Positions 48,781 to 58,259 of a DNA stretch of 64,000 nt are shown here, piece by piece. The notes under the pieces are model-generated. The model was not told the DNA's origin, ran no database searches, and worked only from the letters and a program-made list of their open reading frames with translations. Source of the DNA: Vespula vulgaris (Eukaryota > Arthropoda > Insecta > Hymenoptera > Vespidae); assembly GCF_905475345.1 (NCBI RefSeq), contig NC_066603.1:1452501-1516500 (forward strand), read 5' to 3'. Numbering within the stretch: position 1 is the first letter of the stretch; every line of letters starts with the position of its first letter. A program made the translations under genes and the position numbers.

Positions 48781-51465
48781 CTCGGCATCAAGACTGTCGA
48801 TGCCGAGAGACGAGAATGAATCTTTATGCACGTTTCGGCTTGATCGAATCGTGCTTATAAAGAATATGACATGTCCACACAGCATTACCGCGGGTCGGTG
48901 ATCTTGACCGAATGGCCCTTACGCTGTGCGCGCCTCTTAGGCGTTGAATGAAAAGTTCCGTGTTTTACCTGCCATCTTTTTTTGAAGGTGTGCAGGAAAA
49001 TCCGATCACACACACACGGAAAATTGCCTTTACTCAGCATCAAGACTCTCGATGCTGAGCGAACAGAATTAAACTTTATACACGTTTCGGCTTGATCGAA
49101 TCGTGATTAAAAATTATATTACATATCCACACAGCATTACCGCGGGTCGGTGTCTTTGACCGAATGACCCTTATGCGGTGCGCGCCTTTTAGGCGTTGAA
49201 TGGTAAGTTCCGTCGTGCTTTGCCTGCCATCTTCTTTGTAGAAGGTGTGCAGATAAAACCCAACATATATGCAAACACACGGACTTTATCTTTACTGAGC
49301 ATCAACTCTCTCGATTCCGAGTGAGAATTAAAATTATGCACGTTTCGGCTTTATCGAATCGTGATGAAAAAGAATACTACATGTCTACACAGCATTACCG
49401 CGGGTCGGTGTCTTTGACCGAATGGCCCTTAAGCGGTACGCCTTTTTTTGGCGATTAATAAATAGTTCCGTCGTGTTTGACTGCCATCTTTGAAATAGGT
49501 GTGCAGGAAAATTCCAATACACACACACGGAATATTGTCTTTACTCGACATCAAGACTGTCGATGCCGAGAGACGAGAATGAATCTTTATGCACGTTTCG
49601 CCTTGATCGAATCGTGGTTATAAAGAATATTACATGTCCACACAGCATTACCGCGGGTCGGTGTCCTTGACCGAATGGCCCTTACGCGGTGCGCGCCTCT
49701 TAGGCGTTGAATGAAAAGTTCCGTGTGGTTTACCTGCCATCTTTTTTGAAGGTGTGCAGGAAAATTCCAATACACACACACGGAATATTGTCTTTACTCG
49801 ACATCAAGACTGTCGATGCCGAGAGACGAGAATTAATCTTTATGCACGTTCGGCTTGGTCGAGTCGTGTTATAAAGAATATTACATGTCCACACAGCATT
49901 ACCGCGGGTCGGTGTCTTTGACCGAATGGCCCTTACGCGGTACGCCCTTTTTCGGCGATGAATAAATAGTACCGTCGTGTTTACCTGCCATCTCTTTTGA
50001 AGACGATGTGCAGAAAAATCCGAACACACGGAACATTCTTTTACTCAGCATCAACTCTCTGGATGCCGAGTCACGAGAATGAATCTTTATGCACGTTTCG
50101 CCTTGATCGAATCGTGGTTATAAAGAATATTACATGTCCACACAGCATTACCGCGGGTCGGTGTCCTTGACCGAATGGCCCTTACGCGGTGCGCGCCTCT
50201 TAGGCGTTGAATGAAAAGTTCCGTGTTTACCTGCCATCTTTTTTGAAGGTGTGCAGGAAAATTCCAATACACACACACGGAATATTGTCTTTACTCGACA
50301 TCAAGACTGTCGATGCCGAGAGACGAGAATTAATCTTTATGCACGTTCGGCTTGGTCGAGTCGTGTTATAAAGAATATTACATGTCCACACAGCATTACC
50401 GCGGGTCGGTGTCTTTGACCGAATGGCCCTTACGCGGTACGCCCTTTTTCGGCGATGAATAAATAGTACCGTCGTGTTTACCTGCCATCTCTTTTGAAGA
50501 CGATGTGCAGAAAAATCCGAACACACGGAACATTCTTTTACTCAGCATCAACTCTCTGGATGCCGAGTCACGAGAATGAATCTTTATGCACGTTTCGCCT
50601 TGATCGAATCGTGGTTATAAAGAGTATTACATGTCCACACAGCATTACCGCGGGTCGGCGTCCTTGACCGAATGGCCCTTACGCGGTGCGCGCCTCTTAG
50701 GCGTTGAATGAAAAGTTCCGTGTTTACCTGCCATCTTTTTTGAAGGTGTGCAGGAAAATTCCAATACACACACACGGAATATTGTCTTTACTCGACATCA
50801 AGACTGTCGATGCCGAGAGACGAGAATTAATCTTTATGCACGTTCGGCTTGGTCGAGTCGTGTTATAAAGAATATTACATGTCCACACAGCATTACCGCG
50901 GGTCGGTGTCTTTGACCGAATGGCCCTTACGCGGTACGCCCTTTTTCGGCGATGAATAAATAATACCGTCGTGTTTACCTGCCATCTCTTTTGAAGACGA
51001 TGTGCAGAAAAATCTGAACACACGGAACATTCTTTTACTCAGCATCAACTCTCTGGATGCCGAGTCACGAGAATGAATCTTTATGCACGTTTCGGCTTGC
51101 TCGAATCGTGGTTATAAAGAATATTACATGTCCACATAGCATTATCGCGGGTCGGTGTCCTTGACCGAATGGCCCTTACGCGGTGCGCGCCTCTTAGGCG
51201 TTGAATGAAAAGTTCCGTGTGGTTTACCTGCCATTTTTTTTGAAGGTGTGCAGGAAAATTCCAATACACACACACGGAATATTGTCTTTACTCGACATCA
51301 AGACTGTCGATGCCGAGAGACGAGAATGAATCTTTATGCACGTTTCGGCTTGCTCGAATCGTGGTTATAAAGAATATTACATGTCCACACAGCATTACCG
51401 CGGGTCGGTGTCCTTGACCGAATGGCCCTTACGCGGTGCGCGCCTTTAGGCGTTGAGTGTTTTTA
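48781..51465. repeat. Tandem array of eleven ~250-bp stem-loop-rich units, partly as ABAB dimers
   Basis: The anchor AGCATTACCGCGGGTCGGTG recurs at 48881, 49133, 49391, 49643, 49894, 50143, 50391, 50641, 50889, 51138 (as AGCATTATCG) and 51391, a spacing of 248-258 bp. From unit 4 on, two unit types alternate. Type A has CACGTTTCGCCTTGATCGAATCGTG and CGCGCCTCTTAGGCG. Type B has CACGTTCGGCTTGGTCGAGTCGTG and GCCCTTTTTCGGCGATGAATAAATA. Together they give a dimer period of about 497-500 bp. Each unit can form several stem-loops: CTCGGCATC/GATGCCGAG, CACG..TCG/CGA..CGTG, TCGGT/ACCGA and GCGCCT/AGGCGT. The minus-strand ORFs of 63-99 codons found here repeat with the array and carry no recognisable domain. 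Function unknown. Confidence 0.9.
49540..51060. repeat. Higher-order dimer block within array 2 (three near-identical ~497-bp repeats)
   Basis: Three blocks of about 497 bp beginning near 49567, 50067 and 50564 are almost identical over their length. Identical 99-codon minus-strand frames begin 497 bp apart (49730-50029, 50227-50526, 50724-51023). This is higher-order organisation, as in satellite DNA, and points to exchange with the dimer as the unit. Confidence 0.75.
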
Positions 51466-51487
51466 TTTTTATCTTTTTTTGTTTTAG

Positions 51488-51900
51488 GTTAGACCATCAT
51501 AGAAGGATGGATCATGATTTTGGTCGGGGATTCGTCTTTTCTTCTTTTCTTTTTTACGTCCATATTTTCTCTTCAATCTCATCTTTTTCATATCCGCAAG
51601 GTGTTCCCTCGCATCTTCCAGAGATCCTTTCTTTCTTTTCTTTTGAGTTCTATCGTTTTCACATGCGCGCATGTTCCGGTTTTCTTTTTACTTCTCTTTC
51701 TCTACTTCTCCTCTTCGCGATTTTCGATCCATCGGCGCAGGTCCAATGTGGCGTCTAATGGTTTGGTTCATATTCGATTGTTAGACGCGAATACGGGTAG
51801 GATAGGAAGAACATTCGCGCCTGTGTCGGCGAGCACAGTCGTGGTGTTCTCGGGCGCGAATAAAAGTCCTACGGTAATGGACTTCGTTTGACTGCTAAGA
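51488..51900 (+). other. Exon-like segment after array 2, unknown function
   Basis: It follows an acceptor TTTTTTTGTTTTAG (AG at 51486-51487). Frames of 101 and 125 codons overlap here, but their first parts are low-complexity phenylalanine/serine-rich translations of a pyrimidine-rich stretch. The end (51830-51890) holds the module GGGCGCGAATAAAAGTCC with an AAGTCC/GGACTT stem. No recognisable protein. Confidence 0.3.
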
Positions 51901-52104
51901 CGAAATGACCGGTCGTGTGTCGGTTTATGTGCTACCGAGCATCATGGTTCGCTATCCGTAAGCGGGGACTCACCCTCCTCCAGTTAGCGGCCTGTAGTCT
52001 CGGTTAGTGCGCGAAACGTCGCGAACGCGAATTTAGAGTAGAGTCACCGTTATATTAACACTCCCGGGAGTGTCGTGCGCGATTAAAAGTCCTACCGGGG
52101 ACTT
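51864..52104 (+). repeat. Two copies of an AAGTCC/GGACTT stem-loop module
   Basis: AAGTCC (51864-51869) pairs with GGACTT (51879-51884), and AAGTCC (52087-52092) pairs with GGACTT (52099-52104). Both sit in the frame GCGCGA(A/T)TAAAAGTCCTAC and are followed by TCGTTT. Downstream of each comes a TAGAGTAGAGTC(A/C)CCGTTA stretch, the second of which leads directly into hairpin copy B. Confidence 0.5.
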
Positions 52105-52149
52105 CGTTTTGTAGAACGCCGATTATTTGATCACGCCGGTCACGCGAAT

Positions 52150-52372
52150 TTTAGAGTAGAGTCCCCGTTAGCTCGTGGGTCCCCAGATGCAGCTACCTCC
52201 ACGTGGTGGGACCTGGGTCGGTAGTACTTGTGAAATATCCAAATCCATGTCTTAATTATATTTAAAATCTGTAACTAAGTAATATGCATTATGTGACTAA
52301 AATTTATAACTAAATTATATGTATAATTATATGACACAAGTACTACCGGGCGAATGGCTGCATATTTCAATG
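52150..52372 (+). ncRNA. Structured hairpin element, copy B
   Basis: The 13-bp stem GGTAGTACTTGTG (52220-52232) with CACAAGTACTACC (52335-52347) is perfect. Compared with copy A the second-to-last pair is T-A instead of C-G, a compensated change. ATGCAGC near 52186 and GCTGCAT near 52356 pair perfectly outside it. The upstream lead GAGTAGAGTCCCCGTTAG is shared with copy A (GAGTAGTGTCCCCGTTAG), so the unit is larger than the hairpin. Confidence 0.5.
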
Positions 52373-52578
52373 TTTTTTCAATAACAGAAAAGTATGTTAT
52401 CTTAGAATTAAATTGTAAGATGGGGATAATTTTCTTCGTGAATCGACAACAATGTCGGGTCTTTGAGCGACCTTTATAGTTCTTGCTTCAGTTTCGCTTT
52501 GCAGTTCTGCGATGGCTCCAAAACACTCGTCCCCCTCGTAGTAGGTCGAATGATGTCGTGAAGTTGATTGAAATTATT

Positions 52579-52633
52579 GTTGAATCGTTGAATCGATGAA
52601 TCGTTGAATCGTTGAATCGTTGAATCGATGAAT
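52579..52633. repeat. 9-bp minisatellite (GTTGAATCG)n
   Basis: About six copies of GTTGAATCG or GATGAATCG lie directly next to the last-exon equivalent of copy X. Its 9-bp period keeps a frame open through the repeat on the minus strand. Confidence 0.7.
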
Positions 52634-53206
52634 CTGTAACACAAAAAAGTATAAAAATGATTAATTATATGTTGCATATCGAACTAATATATTTGTGAAT
52701 GAATGAAAATGATTAAAAAAAAAAATATATGATTTATACGACCAACGAGAGAAATTGCAATTGGAAGAAAGAAATATATTTACATGTAATTGTATCCAGA
52801 CGAAGCTTTATAACCGTCGATAAAGATGAAGAGGATGAATTTTTAAGTTCACACTTTCAACCATTACAATATTTATCGCAACGCAATCCTCTTCTCCTGA
52901 ATAGGCCGAAAGTGTGTTAATAATTCTAACAACGCGGCGAATATATAATTTTAACAAGAATATGACATAAATTCTTGTTTTTTGATTTATTAACGCGAGC
53001 GAGAAATTTTAATCGGCGAACAACACTGACTCTAATTCGCGATTTTACTTTATTTTTAAAGCAATCAAATTTGGTTTATTACATATAATTGCTTTTTCTT
53101 TTGTTGCTTGCCAGAGACTCATTTTCAAGAATTGTTTAGCTGGTGGTTTTATAATAAAAAATTATTCAAATTATTGAAGAAATGTTTAATAAAAAACTTT
53201 ACTTAC

Positions 53207-53284
53207 TTAAAATCTTCGTTGATGCTTGCACGACGGACATCCTGCCCCAGAATGATGAAGAGGATGATTCTTCTTTTATTTGAA
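53207..53284 (-). other. Small exon c of copy X (78 bp)
   Basis: Acceptor CTTTTTCAG, donor TTAA/GTAAGT, same length and phase as exons 3 and 4 of copy M. It reads SNKRRIILFIILGQDVRRAS in the common frame. Confidence 0.4.
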
Positions 53285-53373
53285 CTGAAAAAGAAACAAA
53301 AATCAAATTATTAGTATCACTGTCATATTAAAAACATTAAAATTATTGAGGAAATATGTTAACATTTACTTAC

Positions 53374-53465
53374 CGAGATGTTTGCTGATTATCGAGTTCT
53401 TCGCATGATTAGCAGCATTCTGCCCATAATGATGAAGAGGATGGATGATTCTTCTTCTATTTGAA
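53374..53465 (-). other. Small exon b of copy X (92 bp)
   Basis: Acceptor CTTTTTCAG and donor TCG/GTAAGT are intact, but the length is not the 78-bp standard and the common frame is shifted within it. This suggests decay or the lack of a coding constraint. Confidence 0.35.
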
Positions 53466-53561
53466 CTGAAAAAGAAACAGAAACCCAATTTATTAGTATC
53501 AATGTCATATTAAAAACTGATTAAATTTATTGAGGAAATATGTAAAGTAAAATTAACATAC

Positions 53562-53630
53562 CGGAATGTTTGCTGGTTCTTTGCACAATGAGCATCCTGC
53601 TCCGTAACGACGATTCCTTTTTTATTTGAA
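53562..53630 (-). other. Small exon a of copy X (69 bp)
   Basis: Acceptor TTATTAG, donor CCG/GTATGT. It is 9 bp shorter than the 78-bp exons, so still phase-neutral; the common frame reads SNKKGIVVTEQDAHCAKNQQ. Confidence 0.4.
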
Positions 53631-54714
53631 CTAATAATGAAATTAAGATTATTAATATCGTTATGTTAAAAAATTTGGAAATTTATAGAGGAAACATTAA
53701 ACGTTCTGCTGGACGATAATAAAGAATGATGCAAGTATAACTCTAATTCACAAATTTCTATTTAGTCTAATTATATTTAATTAACTTATTTAGCTATAAA
53801 AAGTAAATTAGAATAGTACGAGCAAACACTGATTCTAAGACCGTTCTGCACACGGTCAAATATAATTTCTAAAATCTGCAAAGTTGAAATATAAAAAGTG
53901 ATAGGTTTTTCTTTTTCCATATATGAAAAAATACATTTATAAAACACATGTCTTGTGAATCATTACTGAAGATCGCATATTAAAAAGTATATTATTGAAA
54001 AATATTAATAATTAATATTTGAAATTTAATCCAATGTTAATTTAATTAATGTTAAATAAAGCTTTTCGAGATATATCGAAGTATATAGCCATCGGTAGTA
54101 CATTAAGATACATTTCAATCAAACCAATTATAATTTTATTCACGTGCGAATTACTGCGTATAACGATAGTAACGAAAATGTTATAAATTTTCTAAATAAA
54201 ACAACAACTGCAACAATCGATTGAATTATAAATTATACAAATTTGTATACTTTCTTGTGCAATGATCTATACTTTCTTCCTATGATATCAAATAAATGCT
54301 AACAAAATTAGAATTAAATTATTCTAAAATAAAATAAATGCAAGAAGAATTAGACCACGTTCACTTGTTGTGTACATGCCGAAAGATTCTGTAATACTAG
54401 AACGTACTAAATCACCTTGAACGAGCTCGAACGTTCCATTGTTTCGTCACTATCTCTTTCTATTAAACTAGCTTTGTATCTTTAAAGGAGAAAGACTGAC
54501 CTTATACACAGGACGAAGGACAAAGAATATGTAGAAAAAGAAAGCTGGGATGTTTCGTCTGCCGGTACGTAGGATTCTTGGAAAACAAAAGATGAATTGT
54601 AGAGAAGATGTTTATTGTTTGTATTATATATATACACATATATGAGTACGGGTATCCCAAGCCTCGTGTGTGTGTGGGTGTGTGTGTATGGAAATCAAAT
54701 ATAATAGGACAACA

Positions 54715-55760
54715 ATTTCTCGATCTAATAAACAAAAATATAAAATTTTTATAAACACAATATAAAATTATACGAACCGTCGAAATACATCACAAATATT
54801 TTATAATCACATAATTAGAAGAGAAAAGTAAAATCTATAGAGAAATAATGCCAAAAAATACAAAAAAAAAGAAAAGACGCGATATGCAGTTACCACTTTT
54901 ATTTTCATTAATATTTCTTTTTCAGTACCATTGTCACGATTTACGAACAATACACCATAAAAAACACATTCTTAGGAATCGAGTGATCTAGTAGAAGATA
55001 ATGTATCTTAAAAAATAAATATTAATTTGCCGTAATTAAGAGAAGAACGACGCAGATCTGTTACGAGTTAATAGCATTGACTTCGATGGTAAAAAGGTTC
55101 TCATCCTGCACATATTTCACGTCACCTTGATAATCATTTTTTATCGATTTAATAATCGAAAATATAAAATTGTTATAAATGCGATGTCCCAGTATAGAAA
55201 TCATCGAAATGCATTGCTAATATTATACGATTACATAATTAGAATAGAGAAGGGAGATCTGTAGGGAAATAATGCAAAAATACAAGAAAAAGAATAGACG
55301 CGATGTGTAGTCATCACTTTTATTTTCACTAATATATCTTTTTCAGTACCATTCTCACAATTGACGAATAATGCACCACAGAAAACACACTTTCAGGAAT
55401 CGAGTGATATATTGGAAGATAATGTATCTTAAAAAATAAATATTAATTAGCCGTAATTAAGAGAAGAACGACGCAAATCTGTCACGAGTTAATAGTATCG
55501 ACTTCGATGGTGAAAAGGTTCTCATCCTGCACGTACATTACACCACCTTTATTAATGTCGTTTGAAATGAACACAATTTCTCGATCTAATAAACGAAAAT
55601 ACAAAATTTTTATAAACTAGAGAAATTTTTATAAGCTTAAAAAACAAATACTAATTACTCGTAATTAAGGGAAAAAGACGCGAATTTCCTCGTGAATTGG
55701 TAACATTGACTTCGGTGGTAAAAAGATTCTCATCCTGCACGTACTTCACGTAACACTGAT
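54715..55760. repeat. ~430-bp tandem repeat, second block, upstream of copy X
   Basis: Diverged copy of 38730-39800, with unit starts near 54722, 55141 and 55583. Two LFVN-like frames are seen here as well (YGVLFVNRDNGTEKEILM and CGALFVNCENGTEKDILV, minus strand). It shows that the duplication covered upstream DNA as well as the exon cluster. Confidence 0.6.
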
Positions 55761-55989
55761 AATCATAATTTATCGATCTAGTTTATTGATCCAAACTATT
55801 AGAACTAATGGACGAACAAAAAAAAAGACTGGATTGAAGAAGAAAAATGAATTTAAATGCATGGCAAATTCTAATCTCAGGAACGTACGTACAACTAAGG
55901 TCAAATTCAAATCACTACATTATTTTAATAAATAATATTGTCCAATTTATATTATTGCAACATAGATGATGTTTTATGTAAGTATTTCT

Positions 55990-56023
<34 letters not shown>

Positions 56024-56120
56024 TTCTATGCATTCGACAAATTTTGTAGGTAGTTTGGATAACGCGACAACGACTTGAATAGTAAAGCAAAGAGGACGAA
56101 GGAGTGAGAGAAAGAGAGAT

Positions 56121-56159
<39 letters not shown>

Positions 56160-57714
56160 GTAAAGAGAGAGACTGGGACAGAGTGAGAGAGTGAAAGAGA
56201 GAGAGAGAGAAAGCTCGTCCGAAGTCACGTGCGCTTGCCATTTTGCTCCCTGTCGTAGCAACAACTCGCGTTAATAAAATACCCGCAAGAATTTAAGATT
56301 ACAAAGTGGCGTTGGACTGGGTTGGGGGGCTTTGGGTGTGCGAGCTCGTATCCGTTAACAAGCACAGAATTATTAAGTACCGGCTGTGTTTAAAAAGGGG
56401 AGTTATCATCGAGTAAGCCGCTCACGTGGTGAATAACGATCATTCTTTCTCTTTCTCTTTCTCTCTCTTAGCTTTTCCTATCTTCTATAAACGAAACTAA
56501 CCTCACTTATTTTCCTTACTTTTCCGTAGGAGCAATAACGTTCGAAATTAGAGTCGTCTAAAATAGGAAACAATCTGTTCTGACTTGTATTTCACAAGAA
56601 AATTTATTAATGCGCATTCGTTATGAAATAAAAAATTCTTCAAAAGTAAATAAAACATTGCAGAAGCGTACGAATCTGTGTTAATGTTATTACAACAGTC
56701 TAATAGAAAGGAAAATTCGATAGAAGCCTTTTGAAACGTTTAAATAATGCAGCTTGAATAACGGATTTCAAGAAACAAGAGAAAATAGCGAGATATTTGC
56801 TTAAGTATTTCACCGAAATAAGGAGGACGTAAGTAAGTACGCTTTGCATCTTGCAATCTATTAACTCGACTTTCTTATTCCATTCTCCGTTCTTCTCGAT
56901 CGATTCGGTGTGCTAGGACCTTCTTCTTGCAAATCCTTTCAAGGAGATTTTCCGTTTCCACTAGAGCTAGAGTCTCTTCGCCTCGAGTCGAGCTTTTCGT
57001 TCGGTCAGATATACAATAAAAACGAAGCTAGTTTTAAAAGTGTTCTGGTCGACAATGATAACGTACCTTCTTCCTTTCTTCTACGTATTTTCTTTGAACT
57101 GACCAATCGAACGTGTATCGTATATTTATTTAAAGAATATCTACTTCGGGAAAAAAAAAGATCGAAATGCTTTTCCATCTTTCATCATATATGTAAACGT
57201 AATTTAATTGAAAAATCCTCTTACTTTGTGCAGTACAAAAAGACAAAAAAAGAGAAAGAAGAAGAGAAGAAAAAAAAGAAATACATACTAAAAGAGAGTT
57301 TCCAAACATAGAGAAGTAAACAGTAGTATAGAGTCCGTTGCGTATTTACCGGTTACCGGCCACTTTACTGCCATACTTTCGTATTTCCCGTTTGTACGGC
57401 CATTACGCGAACGCGGGAAACTTTAAATCCCTTTCATAAAAGTTACAAGTCATATGGGAGAAAAAGTTCTAGTTGGTCGTAACAAGTACGATGACTGTTT
57501 ATTCTCGAATTAGCTTGCGAACAAGTAAGTAAGTTTTTTTCAAAATAAAAATCTAAATCTCTGTTGGAAAGTAATTAACATAAGGTATTCTCTTATTAAT
57601 TAATTCTTTAAAATGACTTAGATTTTTAGAATATTCTACGATGAAAATGAAAAACCAAAGATATATTTGATATAAAAACTTGAATACAAAAATGTGACAA
57701 ATTGACGGTGAGAA

Positions 57715-57753
<39 letters not shown>

Positions 57754-57778
57754 TCCCTCCCTCCCTCCCTCCCTCCCT

Positions 57779-57843
<65 letters not shown>

Positions 57844-57945
57844 ATTCACTTTATCTTTCAACTCGCTTCATCGAAAACGTAGAGAGAATGATTCAGAGTT
57901 AACACGCTATGAGGAAAATATTTTCAACTACACGTGCGATAGAAC
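55760..57945. other. Intergenic DNA right of copy X; no supported gene
   Basis: (GA)n runs at 55991-56019 and 56100-56215 and the (CT)n tract at 57718-57836. A 133-codon frame at 56910-57311 starts at GTG and ends in a lysine-rich low-complexity tail; it has an acceptor-like GTGCTAG at its start but no other support. Confidence 0.5.
57718..57836. repeat. (CT)n-(CTCC)n-(CT)n compound microsatellite
   Basis: CT dinucleotides flank a block of CCTCCCTCCC and a CCCCCC run. It marks an expanded tract of about 119 bp. Confidence 0.95.
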
Positions 57946-58259
57946 GTTGAATTTTACTGGCGTACGACGAGCGAGAAACCCACCCATTCGGTATCCGTCC
58001 TGTGGTGGAATTATTTATATTTACACCGATTTTACATCCGAGCCGGAAGCATGCTCGGCATGGATTGAGCATGCGGATACGCGAACAGTGAAATCGACAG
58101 AATTTCAGGACGCTGTGGTCCTCTCGCGTGCACGAGCTTCTACATACATACTATGTTGCTTATGCACCAATGGATACGAATTTTACATTCTTACTTTCCT
58201 TTGGGATCAACGTGGATACGATGAAATCCTCAGGGACAATCTGATCTCTCTGACGTAGA

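Larger units (their letters stand above)
52484..54715 (-). pseudogene. Copy X of the minus-strand locus, promoter exon deleted
   Basis: Sequence from about 53190 to 54715 is a diverged copy of 36960-38310. At 54715 it jumps directly to sequence matching 38720 onward, so the stretch equivalent to 38310-38720 (first exon and promoter) is missing. The exon-2 equivalent (54501-54584) has lost its acceptor and its donor is GTCAGT. Three small exons remain (53562-53630, 53374-53465, 53207-53284). The last-exon equivalent near 52484-52590 is frameshifted and carries a 9-bp minisatellite. Confidence 0.5.

Noticed and set aside
49587..51275. Minus-strand ORFs of 63-99 codons in array 2
   Set aside because: They recur only because the satellite recurs, change frame between unit types and carry no recognisable domain.
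56910..57311. 133-codon plus-strand ORF
   Set aside because: It starts at GTG and ends in a lysine-rich low-complexity tail from a purine tract; only a weak acceptor-like site supports it.
57947..58258. 103-codon plus-strand ORF
   Set aside because: No splice borders, no recognisable motif and no partner; possible by chance in this GC-richer patch.
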